A model generated the notes under the pieces. The model did not search any database, was not told where the DNA came from, and saw only the letters and a list, made by a program, of their open reading frames with translations. Positions 49,923-58,780 of a stretch of 64,000 bases of DNA are shown piece after piece. The DNA lies in NCBI RefSeq assembly GCF_005796105.1, contig NZ_VAUO01000014.1, positions 1-64,000 of the forward strand, read 5' to 3'. Position 1 is the first letter of the stretch; each line of letters opens with the position of its first letter. The stretch is from Pseudomonas mosselii. Its GTDB lineage: Bacteria; Pseudomonadota; Gammaproteobacteria; Pseudomonadales; Pseudomonadaceae. Both the position numbers and the translations under genes were made by a program.

Positions 49923-52529
49923 TCAATTGGCGACGATGTTGACCAGCTTGCCTGGCACCACGATGACCTTGCGGATGGTCAGGCCGTCGGTGAATCGCAG
50001 GACGTTTTCGTTGTTGCGGGCGGCTGCCTCGATCTCTTCGCGGCTGGCGGCGGCAGGCATGTCGACCTGGCCACGCAGCTTGCCGTTGACCTGTACAACC
50101 AGGGTCACGGTGTCCTGCACCAGGGCACTTTCGTCGACGCTCGGCCAGACCGCATCGATCACTGCCTGCTCGTGGCCCAGGTGGTTCCACAGCGCGTGGG
50201 AGATGTGCGGGGTGATCGGTGCCAGCAGCAAGGTCACCGCTTCCAGGCCCTCTTGCAGCAGTGCACGGTCCTGAGCGGTGGCCTGTGGGGCTTTTTCCAA
50301 CACGTTCATCACGGTCATCACCTGGGCGATGGCGGTGTTGAACTTGTGGAACTGACCCACGTCGTTGCTGGCCTGCTTGATCGCGGCATGAATGGCACGG
50401 CGGATGACTTTCTGCTCATCGCTCAGCGCGGTGGTGTCGAGCTTGCCTGGCAGGCCTTGCGCAACGTGGGCCTGGGCCAGGCGCCAGACACGCCGCAGGA
50501 AGCGGCTGGCACCCTCGACGCCGGAGTCGGACCACTCCAGGCTCATGTCGGGCGGCGAGGCGAACATCATGAACAGACGGCAGGTGTCGGCACCGTACTG
50601 GTCGATCATCGATTGAGGGTCGACGCCGTTGTTCTTGGACTTCGACATCTTCTCGGTGCCGCCGATTTCCACCGGCAGGCCGTCGGTCTTCAGGCGCGCG
50701 CCGATTATCTTGGCTTTGGCGTCACGCTCGATTTCGACATCGGCGGGGTTGAACCAGTCCTTGCCACCGTTGCTGGCAACGCGGTAGTAGGTTTCAGCAA
50801 CGACCATCCCTTGGGTAAGCAGGTTCTTGAACGGCTCGTTGGAGGTCACCAGGCCTTCGTCGCGCATCAGCTTGTGGAAGAAGCGTGCGTACAGCAGGTG
50901 CAGGATGGCGTGCTCGATACCGCCGATGTACTGATCGACCGGCAGCCAGTGGTTGGCGGCTTTCGGGTCGACCATGCCACCTTCGTAGTTCGGCGAGGCG
51001 TAGCGGGCGAAGTACCAGGACGACTCGACGAAGGTGTCCATGGTGTCGGTTTCGCGCTTGGCCGCAGCGCCGCATTTCGGGCACGTGCACTCATAGAACT
51101 CGGGCATGCGCGCCAGCGGCGAACCGGCGCCGTCTGGCACCACGTTCTCGGGCAGGGTGACCGGCAGTTGGTCTTCCGGCACTGGCACGTCGCCGCAGGA
51201 CGGGCAGTGGATGATCGGGATCGGGCAGCCCCAGTAGCGCTGGCGGCTGATGCCCCAGTCGCGCAGGCGGAACTGGGTGCGCGACTTGCCGAGTTCCTTG
51301 CGGATCAGCGCGGCTTCGATGGCGTCGAAGGCGCCCTGGAAGTCCAGGCCGTCGAACTCGCCGGAATTGATCAGTTGGCCGTGCTCGCCATAGGCAGCCA
51401 GCCATTCGCGGCCGACTTCGTCGCCAGCACTGGTGCGCACCACAGCTTTGACCGGCAGGTTGTACTTGTGGGCGAACTCGAAATCGCGCTCGTCATGCGC
51501 CGGCACGGCCATCACTGCGCCGTCGCCGTAGTGCATCAGCACATAGTTGGCGACCCAGACCGGCAGCTTTTCACCGGTCAGCGGGTGCTGGACGAAGAGG
51601 GCGGTCGGCATGCCCTTCTTCTCTTGGGTAGCCATGTCGGCCTCGGCCACGCTGCCGCTCTTGCATTCATCGATGAATGCTTGCAGCGCAGGGTTGCCCT
51701 GGGCGGCCTGGGTGGCCAGCGGGTGCTCGGCGGCGACGGCGACGTAGGTCGCGCCCATCAGGGTGTCCGGACGGGTGGTGAAGACTTTCAGCGCGCCGTC
51801 ATGGCCGATGCTGGCCTGATCGAACGGGAACTGCACTTCCATACCGCGCGACTTGCCGATCCAGTTGCGCTGCATGGTCTTGACCTGCTCAGGCCAGCCC
51901 GGCAGCTCGTCGAGGCTTTCCAGCAGCTCGTCGGCGTAGTCGGTGATGCGGAAGTAGTACATCGGGATTTCGCGCTTTTCGATCAACGCGCCCGAGCGCC
52001 AGCCACGGCCGTCGATGACTTGCTCGTTGGCCAATACGGTCTGGTCGGCCGGGTCCCAGTTCACCGTACCGTTCTTGCGGTAGATCACGCCTTTTTCGAA
52101 CAGACGGGTGAACAGCCACTGCTCCCAGCGGTAGTAGTCCGGCTTGCAGGTGGTGACTTCACGGGCCCAGTCGATGGCCAGACCCAGGCTCTTGAGCTGG
52201 GTCTTCATGTAGTCGATGTTCTCGTACGTCCATTTGGCCGGGGCGACGTTGTTTTTCATCGCGGCGTTTTCGGCCGGCATGCCGAACGCGTCCCAGCCCA
52301 TCGGTTGCAGGACATTCTTGCCCAGCATGCGCTGGTAGCGGGCAATCACGTCACCGATGGTGTAGTTGCGCACGTGCCCCATGTGTAGCTTGCCGCTCGG
52401 GTACGGGAACATCGACAGGCAATAGTAGGTGTCTTTGCCTGGCTGTTCGCTAACAGCGAACGACTGTTGCTCGTCCCAGAAGGTCTGGGCGGCGGCTTCG
52501 ATATCACGGGGCGTGTATTGTTCGTGCAT
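49923..52529 (-). CDS. leuS: Leucyl-tRNA synthetase
   Basis: 868-residue class I synthetase. HMGH (49-52, in PSGKLHMGHVRNY) is the HIGH motif and KMSKS lies at about 624-628. The editing domain (about 225-420) and zinc-site cysteines in CPSCGDVP and CTCPKCG are present. The ATG at 52529 (MHEQYTPRDIE) is the family start; an in-frame ATG 34 codons upstream would add a non-conserved lead. First gene of leuS-lptE-holA. Confidence 0.98.
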   Translation of the reverse strand: MHEQYTPRDIEAAAQTFWDEQQSFAVSEQPGKDTYYCLSMFPYPSGKLHMGHVRNYTIGDVIARYQRMLGKNVLQPMGWDAFGMPAENAAMKNNVAPAKWTYENIDYMKTQLKSLGLAIDWAREVTTCKPDYYRWEQWLFTRLFEKGVIYRKNGTVNWDPADQTVLANEQVIDGRGWRSGALIEKREIPMYYFRITDYADELLESLDELPGWPEQVKTMQRNWIGKSRGMEVQFPFDQASIGHDGALKVFTTRPDTLMGATYVAVAAEHPLATQAAQGNPALQAFIDECKSGSVAEADMATQEKKGMPTALFVQHPLTGEKLPVWVANYVLMHYGDGAVMAVPAHDERDFEFAHKYNLPVKAVVRTSAGDEVGREWLAAYGEHGQLINSGEFDGLDFQGAFDAIEAALIRKELGKSRTQFRLRDWGISRQRYWGCPIPIIHCPSCGDVPVPEDQLPVTLPENVVPDGAGSPLARMPEFYECTCPKCGAAAKRETDTMDTFVESSWYFARYASPNYEGGMVDPKAANHWLPVDQYIGGIEHAILHLLYARFFHKLMRDEGLVTSNEPFKNLLTQGMVVAETYYRVASNGGKDWFNPADVEIERDAKAKIIGARLKTDGLPVEIGGTEKMSKSKNNGVDPQSMIDQYGADTCRLFMMFASPPDMSLEWSDSGVEGASRFLRRVWRLAQAHVAQGLPGKLDTTALSDEQKVIRRAIHAAIKQASNDVGQFHKFNTAIAQVMTVMNVLEKAPQATAQDRALLQEGLEAVTLLLAPITPHISHALWNHLGHEQAVIDAVWPSVDESALVQDTVTLVVQVNGKLRGQVDMPAAASREEIEAAARNNENVLRFTDGLTIRKVIVVPGKLVNIVAN

Positions 52530-52770
52530 GGCTACTTTTTTGCTGAGAGAGAAAAGACCCTGTTTCCAGGCAGCGCAACCTCGCTGCGACCGGCACTGCG
52601 GTGTCGATAGAGTGAACGCCGTAGCATACATGAGCGCTGTGTATCGTGGGAAACCTTGATTGCATCGCCCGCCGCACGGGCCGTTGGTCGCAGCGCCCGG
52701 CTGCTTTTCCCAGCGACGCTAAGCTCATCGGGAGGGGGGGAGATATTCTGACCTTCAATGAGGTGAACGG

Positions 52771-53085
52771 ATGGGAGAGTCGCAACTAACCACGAATAAA
52801 CCGGATCTTTATGAGCGCCTGATCGATCGCCTGGGGCTGGCACTGGAAATGGCCAGGACTTCAGTGCGATTGCGTGACGAGATGCCTGCCGAACTGGAGT
52901 TGCGTGGTCTGAGCCATGCCGAGTTCGAAGTCATCAAGGCCTACCTGGAGTCGCTTCCAGAAAACCGTCACGCCAGCGCCAGTGCTTATCCGCAAGCGCA
53001 ATCGTCGTCTGACAGGATCATCTGGCTGAAAGATCGCAAGCGCCCCGCTGCATCGGCAAGGTCCAGGACGCTGTCCTCGCGTTAG
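52771..53085 (+). CDS. Small hypothetical protein upstream of the YdcF-like gene
   Basis: 104 residues with no recognised domain. Residues 12-65 look helical and acidic (LYERLIDRLGLALEMARTSVRLRDEMPAELELRGLSHAEFEVIKAYLESLP). The rest is polar and basic, ending TLSSR. AGGTGA lies just before the ATG, and codon use follows the G+C-rich third-position pattern. It is divergent from leuS. Probably a real conserved small gene, but the assignment rests on coding character only. Confidence 0.6.
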   Translation: MGESQLTTNKPDLYERLIDRLGLALEMARTSVRLRDEMPAELELRGLSHAEFEVIKAYLESLPENRHASASAYPQAQSSSDRIIWLKDRKRPAASARSRTLSSR

Positions 53086-53213
53086 TCGTCCAGCGTCGCA
53101 GGTGCGCGTTTGCGCGCCGATTTCCAGATACCCAGCATCGTTAGGCGCCGGCTGCCTCTTGAGGCCCGGCGCCGTTCCTCTTAGGCTGCATGCCCTGCAT
53201 GGAGAGGTGTGCG

Positions 53214-53975
53214 ATGCCACTGCGATTTTTCATCAAACAATGGCTGATGCCGCCGGGGATTCTGCTGCTGTTGCTGCTGCTTGGCTGGTGGTTGCGCAAG
53301 CGCCGCCCGCGCCTGGCGGCAGGCTGCTTCGGGCTGGGCTTCGGTGCACTGTTGCTGATGAGCCTGCCACTGGTGGTTGAGCAGGCCGCGCGGCAGTTGG
53401 AGACTGAACCTGCCTTGCCCCTTCAGGCCTGGGCCGATCTGGCCACACGTGCCGATGCCATCGTGGTGCTCGGGGCCGGCCGTGAGCGCGGCGATCCTGC
53501 CTGGCAAGGTGCCGACCAGCCCACCTACGTCGCCCTGGAGCGCATGCGCTATGCCGCCGCCTTGGCCAAGGCTTCCGGGTTGCCGGTAGCCACCAGCGGT
53601 GGCCTGCACTACGGAACGCCGCCCAGTGAGGCGCAGTTGATGGCCGATCGCCTGCAGCAGGATTTCGGGGTGGCGGTCAGCTGGAAGGAGCAGGCCAGCC
53701 GCACCACCTGGGAGAATGCCGAACTGAGCGCGCAGCTGTTGCAGCCGCTGGGTATCCGCCGCGTCGTGGTGGTGACCCAGGCCTGGCACATGCAGCGTGC
53801 CCGCTGGAGTTTCGAACAGGCGGGTTTCGAAGTGATCCCCGCGCCGGTAGGGTTCCTGGGACGCGAGCATGCGCGGCCGTTCGCGGGGCTATTGCCTGAA
53901 GGGCGCGCGATTTGGCAGAGCGGGCAGTTGCTCAACGAGGCGCTCGGGTTGGTCGGCTATCGGGTGTTCTACTGA
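53214..53975 (+). CDS. YdcF/ElyC-like DUF218 membrane protein
   Basis: 253 residues with two N-terminal membrane segments (about 13-28 and 35-56) and a periplasmic or cytosolic DUF218 domain: ADAIVVLGAGRERG, ERMRYAAALAKASGLPVATSGG, EQASRTTWENAELS and RVVVVTQAWHMQRARWSFEQAGFEVIPAP. Related E. coli proteins (ElyC, SanA) affect envelope integrity and undecaprenyl-phosphate use. The ATG at 53214 follows GGAGAGG. Convergent with lnt. Confidence 0.87.
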   Translation: MPLRFFIKQWLMPPGILLLLLLLGWWLRKRRPRLAAGCFGLGFGALLLMSLPLVVEQAARQLETEPALPLQAWADLATRADAIVVLGAGRERGDPAWQGADQPTYVALERMRYAAALAKASGLPVATSGGLHYGTPPSEAQLMADRLQQDFGVAVSWKEQASRTTWENAELSAQLLQPLGIRRVVVVTQAWHMQRARWSFEQAGFEVIPAPVGFLGREHARPFAGLLPEGRAIWQSGQLLNEALGLVGYRVFY

Positions 53976-54011
53976 TCCAGGCGACTCCCGCACGGGAGCC
54001 GCCTGGTGGGC

Positions 54012-55529
54012 TCAGACGGTCTTGGCCATACGCCGCGCCAGTAGCGCCCAGCCCATCAGCAGGGTACACACGATCGCCAGCGGCCACGAACGCCATTGCA
54101 GGTAAGGCGTCAGTTGCTGCATCGGCACGACTTCGCCGTACAGGATGTCGCGCTGGAACTGTGGGATCTGGGTGCTGATGCGGCCGAACGGGTCGATCAG
54201 TGCGGTCACGCCATTGTTGGTGGCTCGGATCATCCAGCGACCGGCTTCCAGTGCGCGCATCTGGGCCATTTGCAAGTGTTGCAGCGGGCCGATCGAGGTG
54301 CCGAACCAGGTGTCGTTGCTGATGGTCAGCAGCAAGTCGCTGCGCGCGGCAAGGCTGGCGGCGAACTCGGGGTAGACCACTTCGTAACAGATGTACGGTG
54401 CTACTTGGTAGCCCTTGGCTTGCAGCAGTGGTTGGTCATCGGGGCCTCGGGCGAAGTCCGACATCGGCAGGTTGAAGAACTCGATCAGCCCGCGCAGCAT
54501 GTCTTGAAGGGGCACGTATTCGCCGAAGGGCACCAGTTTCTGCTTGAGGTAGGTGCCGTCGCCCTGGCCGGTGACCGTGACGCCGTTGAAATAGCGGCGC
54601 TGGCGGTGAACCACTTCGCGCACCGGCACGCCGGTGATCAGTGCGGTGTTACGCTCGGCGGCGAAGCGCCCCATCATGTCGATGTAGCCTTGCGCCTGGT
54701 CCTTGAGCACGGGCACTGCGGTTTCCGGCCATACCAGAAGATCGACCGGCTTGCTGCTCAAACTCATGTCACGGTACAGCGCCAGCTGGGCGTTGACGTG
54801 TGCCGGGTCCCACTTGAGATCCTGCTCGACGTTGCCTTGTACGGCTGCGACCTTGAGCGCATCGCCCGCCGGCTGCGTCCAGGCATGGCCCTTGAGTGCC
54901 ATGCCGATGATCCACGGCGCGACCAGCAAGACCAGGGCAGTGGCCAGGAATCCGGGGCGTGCGCGCAAGCGGTGCAGGTTGCACAGCAAGGCGGCGCTCA
55001 AGGCGAGGGCGAACGAAATCAGCCATACCCCGCCGATTGGCGCAAGGCCGGCGAGCGGGCCGTCGAGCTGGCTGTAGCCCGAGTAGAGCCACGGGAAGCC
55101 GGTCAGGAACCAGCCGCGGAAAGCTTCTTGCAGTAGCCACAATGCTGCAAAGCACAAGGCGTCTGCCAAGGGCGCTGCATCGCGCCGCAGCCAGCGTGCC
55201 CACAACCAGGCGGGCAGCGCGAAGAACAGCGCCAGGGCCGCGAAGAACGCCACCAGCAGCAGTACGGCCAACAACGGCGAGGCGCCGCCGTAGGTGTTCA
55301 TGCTGACGTAGATCCACCAGGTACCGGCGCCGTACAGGCCGAAGCCGAAGCACCAGCCACGGCCCATGGCTTGGCGTGGAGTGAGCTGGCGCAGGCCGGC
55401 GTAGAACAGCACCAGTGCCAGCAGGGCCACCGGCCAGATGTCGAATGGTGCCAGGGCCAGCAGGGTCGAGGCGCCGGCCGCCAGGGCCAGCAGGTTACCG
55501 GGCCAGCCGGGGCGGGTGATCCAGCGCAT
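54012..55529 (-). CDS. lnt: Apolipoprotein N-acyltransferase
   Basis: 505-residue inner-membrane nitrilase-fold enzyme adding the third acyl chain to lipoproteins. Seven or so spans in the first 210 residues are followed by the catalytic domain. The triad is visible as E269 (WPETAVP), Lys in YLKQKLVPFGEYVP (329 or 331) and C381 (YICYEVVYPE). It is needed for the many lipoproteins in this window to be sorted by Lol. It follows corC by 8 nt. Confidence 0.97.
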   Translation of the reverse strand: MRWITRPGWPGNLLALAAGASTLLALAPFDIWPVALLALVLFYAGLRQLTPRQAMGRGWCFGFGLYGAGTWWIYVSMNTYGGASPLLAVLLLVAFFAALALFFALPAWLWARWLRRDAAPLADALCFAALWLLQEAFRGWFLTGFPWLYSGYSQLDGPLAGLAPIGGVWLISFALALSAALLCNLHRLRARPGFLATALVLLVAPWIIGMALKGHAWTQPAGDALKVAAVQGNVEQDLKWDPAHVNAQLALYRDMSLSSKPVDLLVWPETAVPVLKDQAQGYIDMMGRFAAERNTALITGVPVREVVHRQRRYFNGVTVTGQGDGTYLKQKLVPFGEYVPLQDMLRGLIEFFNLPMSDFARGPDDQPLLQAKGYQVAPYICYEVVYPEFAASLAARSDLLLTISNDTWFGTSIGPLQHLQMAQMRALEAGRWMIRATNNGVTALIDPFGRISTQIPQFQRDILYGEVVPMQQLTPYLQWRSWPLAIVCTLLMGWALLARRMAKTV

Positions 55530-55537
55530 GTTGTTCC

Positions 55538-56377
55538 TTAACGATTGATCGGGGTCAGACGCAGCAAGTGTATCCGGCGGCTGTCGGCGTTGAGAATACG
55601 GAACCGGTAGGCCCCGATCTCGGTGGTCTCGTTGCGTTTGGGCAGATGCCCGAAGGCGCTCATGACCAGGCCGCCGACCGTGTCGAACTCGTCATCGGAG
55701 AACTCGCTGTCGAAGAACTCGTTGAAGTTCTCGATCGGGGTGAGCGCCTTGACCAGAAAGTCGCCGCTGGGCAGCGGCTTGATGTAGCTGTCTTCCTCGA
55801 CGTCGTGTTCGTCTTCGATGTCGCCGACGATCTGTTCCAGGACATCTTCGATGGTCACAAGGCCTGCCACGCCGCCGTATTCGTCGATGACGATGGCCAT
55901 GTGGTTATGGTTGGCACGGAACTCGCGAAGCAGCACGTTCAGGCGCTTGGACTCGGGCACGAAGGTGGCCGGGCGCAGCAGGTCCTTGATGTTGAAGCTG
56001 TCGCCGTTCTCCTTGAGGATCAGCGGCAGCAGGTCCTTGGCGAGCAGGATGCCGAGCACATCGTCGTGGCTCTCGCCGATCACCGGGTAGCGCGAGTGCG
56101 CCGCGTCGATCACCGCGGGCAGGAACTCGCGTGGCGATTGGCTGGCCTTGATGCTGATCATCTGCGAGCGCGGCACCATGATGTCGCGCACCTGCAGGTC
56201 GGCGACCTGAATGGCGCCTTCGACGATGGTCAAGGCTTCGCTGTCGAGCAGCTTGTTCTGATGGGCTTCGCGCAACAGCTCGAGGAGCTCCTGGCGGTTT
56301 TTCGGCTCATGGGCAAAAGCCTGGGTCAGTTTACCCAGCCAGGACTTTTGCCCGTTGCTCGATCGATCTTCGCTCAT
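55538..56377 (-). CDS. corC: CorC-type CBS-domain protein
   Basis: 279 residues: a tandem CBS pair (about 70-190, VRDIMVPRSQMISI and MAIVIDEYGGVAGLVTIEDVLEQIVGDIEDEHD) and a C-terminal CorC_HlyC domain. The membrane DUF21 part of larger family members is absent, as in E. coli CorC/YbeX. Linked to Mg/Co efflux; conserved position between ybeY and lnt suggests ties with ribosome or envelope work. Confidence 0.94.
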   Translation of the reverse strand: MSEDRSSNGQKSWLGKLTQAFAHEPKNRQELLELLREAHQNKLLDSEALTIVEGAIQVADLQVRDIMVPRSQMISIKASQSPREFLPAVIDAAHSRYPVIGESHDDVLGILLAKDLLPLILKENGDSFNIKDLLRPATFVPESKRLNVLLREFRANHNHMAIVIDEYGGVAGLVTIEDVLEQIVGDIEDEHDVEEDSYIKPLPSGDFLVKALTPIENFNEFFDSEFSDDEFDTVGGLVMSAFGHLPKRNETTEIGAYRFRILNADSRRIHLLRLTPINR

Positions 56378-56403
56378 GGCGGTTACTCGTGATCCTTACA
56401 GTG

Positions 56404-56877
56404 TCAGTGTGTAATTGAGTCGGTTTCGTCGTCGGCGTATGGGTCCGGGTGACCCAGTTCAGCCAGCAAGTTCCGTTCCAGCGCTTCCATCTCTTCGGCT
56501 TCCTCATCGTCGATGTGATCGTAGCCGAGCAGGTGCAGGCAGCCATGTATGACCAAATGCGCCCAGTGCGCTTCGAGCGACTTGCCTTGTTCGGCGGCCT
56601 CGCGCTCGACCACTGGCACGCAGATCACCAGGTCGCCCAGCAGCGGGATGTCGAGCAGCTCGTCAGGCACCTCGGCCGGGAAGGACAGCACGTTGGTGGC
56701 GTAGTCCTTGTGCCGGTAGGTGTGGTTCAGCTCGCGGCCTTCGGCTTCGTCGACCAGGCGGATGGTCATCTCGGAGTCGGCGCTGCGCTGGCGCAAGGCA
56801 AGCTCGCACCAGCGGCGGAAGGCGGCGTCATCGGGGGCGGCGGCGTCCGTGGCCCGTTGCAGGTCAAGTTCAAGCAT
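56404..56877 (-). CDS. ybeY: Endoribonuclease YbeY
   Basis: 157-residue zinc metallo-RNase in 16S rRNA 3'-end maturation and ribosome quality control. Zinc ligands are H111, H115 and H121 in VIHGCLHLLGYDH; TNVLSFP and the RELNHTYRHKDYATN segment are standard. The ATG at 56877 is preferred to an in-frame start 16 codons upstream inside ybeZ. It overlaps the ybeZ end by 8 nt. Confidence 0.96.
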   Translation of the reverse strand: MLELDLQRATDAAAPDDAAFRRWCELALRQRSADSEMTIRLVDEAEGRELNHTYRHKDYATNVLSFPAEVPDELLDIPLLGDLVICVPVVEREAAEQGKSLEAHWAHLVIHGCLHLLGYDHIDDEEAEEMEALERNLLAELGHPDPYADDETDSITH

Positions 56878-57868
56878 CGTCGCGGGGTGCCTCGGGCTTG
56901 GCCTGACGGGCGTCGAAGCGGTCATAGGCTTCGACGATGCGCTGCACCAGCGGGTGACGCACCACGTCCTTGGGCTGGAAATGGGTAAAGCTGATGCCCG
57001 GTACGTCGCGCAGCACCTCGATCACGTGGGCCAGGCCCGACTTGGTGCCTCGCGGCAGGTCGACCTGGGTGATGTCGCCGGTGATCACCGCCGTGGAGCC
57101 GAAGCCAATTCGGGTCAGGAACATCTTCATCTGTTCGAGCGTGGTGTTCTGGCTCTCGTCGAGGATGATGAAGCTGTTGTTCAGCGTACGCCCACGCATG
57201 TAGGCCAGCGGCGCGATCTCGATCACCTGGCGCTCGATCAGCTTGGCCACGTGCTCGAAGCCTAGCATTTCGTACAACGCGTCGTAGAGCGGGCGTAGAT
57301 ACGGGTCGATCTTCTGCGCCAGGTCGCCGGGCAGGAAGCCGAGTTTTTCGCCGGCCTCGACTGCCGGACGTACCAGCAGAATGCGTCGCACCTGCTCGCG
57401 CTCCAGCGCATCGACGGCGCAGGCAACGGCCAGGTAGGTCTTGCCGGTACCGGCAGGGCCGATGCCGAAGTTGATGTCGTTGGCCAGGATTTCCTTGACG
57501 TAGCGCTGCTGGTTGACGCCGCGCGGGCGGATGTTGCCCTTGCGTGTACGCAGCGAGACGCTGACCTCGTTGACGGCGGGGTTGGCGAGGTTCTCGACCG
57601 TCGATTCCTGTAGATAGAGATGGACGGTTTCCGGCGACAGCTCGGTGGCCTTGGCCTCACGGTAGAGGCGGCGCAGGAGTTGCTCGGCAGCGGAAGTGGT
57701 TTGAGGTTCGCCGATCAGTTCGAATTGATTGCCGCGGTTGCGGATCTCGATGGCCAGGCGTTGTTCGATCAGGCGCAGGTGCTCGTCGAACTGGCCGCAC
57801 AGGTTGGCGAAACGGTTGGCCTCGAAAGGTTCGAGGATGAAACGATGGGGTTGTATGGGTGCGTTCAA
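56870..57868 (-). CDS. ybeZ: PhoH-like ATPase
   Basis: 332 residues with an N-terminal KH-like region (about 1-110) and a PhoH NTPase core: P-loop GPAGTGKT at 137-144 and Walker B FIILDESQNTT, followed by TGDITQVDLPRG. Works with YbeY in rRNA handling by genetic and contextual evidence in other bacteria. First gene here of ybeZ-ybeY-corC-lnt. The gene that often precedes it, miaB, is not found upstream. Confidence 0.96.
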   Translation of the reverse strand: MNAPIQPHRFILEPFEANRFANLCGQFDEHLRLIEQRLAIEIRNRGNQFELIGEPQTTSAAEQLLRRLYREAKATELSPETVHLYLQESTVENLANPAVNEVSVSLRTRKGNIRPRGVNQQRYVKEILANDINFGIGPAGTGKTYLAVACAVDALEREQVRRILLVRPAVEAGEKLGFLPGDLAQKIDPYLRPLYDALYEMLGFEHVAKLIERQVIEIAPLAYMRGRTLNNSFIILDESQNTTLEQMKMFLTRIGFGSTAVITGDITQVDLPRGTKSGLAHVIEVLRDVPGISFTHFQPKDVVRHPLVQRIVEAYDRFDARQAKPEAPRDDA

Positions 57869-58059
57869 GGTCGTTTATAGCCGCCCGACGGCAGTGAATG
57901 TGAATTCAAGAATACCCCTTGAACCGCAGTGGCGAAAGCACTGAAACGATCAAGGGTATTTGGTCTTTCGCGGGGCTAGCCGGCCCACACGGATTAAGAC
58001 AGCAGGATGCGCGGTTTTTCTTACGCTTGCGTGATGGCGAGCGAAAGTGCCGTGAAGGC

Positions 58060-58605
58060 TCAGGGCAGTGGCGAGAATGGCGAGCGCCCTTCGGCGTTCT
58101 GCAGCTCCAGGAGGTACTTGCGGAAAATCTGGCCGAGCACTTGGGTGGCGTGTTCGAGCTCGTCACGCGGCATCTGCTCGGTGACCTCGTCTGCCAGATC
58201 CAGGGCGTCTTCGGCGCCGTTGACCGCCGCCATTTTCAGCAGGATATAGGCCTGCACGTTGTTGGCCTTGACCCCTTCACCGCGATAGAACATCGAACCC
58301 AGGCGGTACTGCGCCTCGGCATGGCCTTGCAGGGAGGCCTTTTCGAACCAGTTGAGGGCTTTGTCGAGTTGGCGTGGGGAGGCGCTGTAGTAGAACTCAC
58401 CCAGCTCGTACTGCGCTTGGGCGTCCCCGGCTTGTGCCGTCCGCTCGCAAGCCTTGAGGGCGTTCTCAAGGTCTTCCGGTGCTGCGTTCAGCGTGCAGCG
58501 TCCCGTCGCCGGAATCAGCAACGAGTTACCACCCTCCGCCAGGACCAGCAGAGGCTGAAGAAGCAACAGGCAGCCCAAGGTCAGGGCGCGGCCGGTGCGG
58601 TTCAT
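58060..58605 (-). CDS. Secreted Sel1/TPR-repeat protein
   Basis: 181 residues. A signal peptide (about 1-24, GRALTLGCLLLLQPLLVLA) is followed by tandem Sel1-like repeats: AGDAQAQYELGEFYYS, ALNWFEKASLQGHAEAQYRLGSMFYRGEGV and NVQAYILLKMAAVNGAEDA. The helical tail ends SPLP. Probably a periplasmic scaffold; the partner is not indicated. The ATG at 58605 (MNRTGRA) is chosen for the signal peptide. Confidence 0.85.
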   Translation of the reverse strand: MNRTGRALTLGCLLLLQPLLVLAEGGNSLLIPATGRCTLNAAPEDLENALKACERTAQAGDAQAQYELGEFYYSASPRQLDKALNWFEKASLQGHAEAQYRLGSMFYRGEGVKANNVQAYILLKMAAVNGAEDALDLADEVTEQMPRDELEHATQVLGQIFRKYLLELQNAEGRSPFSPLP

Positions 58606-58780
58606 GGGGATCGACTTACCTCTGCAAAGCTGCGGCCAATGTCTCTGGTGGCACATTATGGGATAAGCAGCGCCTACCTTACAAAGTTTTACTCAGATTT
58701 CTGCTTTGATACGCGCAAAGGCTGCGGTGTGACCTGGATCACAACGCAGCCTTCGGCCAGCTTATCGCCGGGCAAGTCGC

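Noticed and set aside
49881..52388. 835-codon open frame on the + strand
   Set aside because: Antisense shadow of leuS; composition (Val/Asp/His/Gln-rich) is typical of reverse-frame reading of G+C-rich genes.
52530..52770. T-box leader for leuS
   Set aside because: No aggg-tgg T-box sequence or specifier hairpin is visible, and T-box control is rare in this group.
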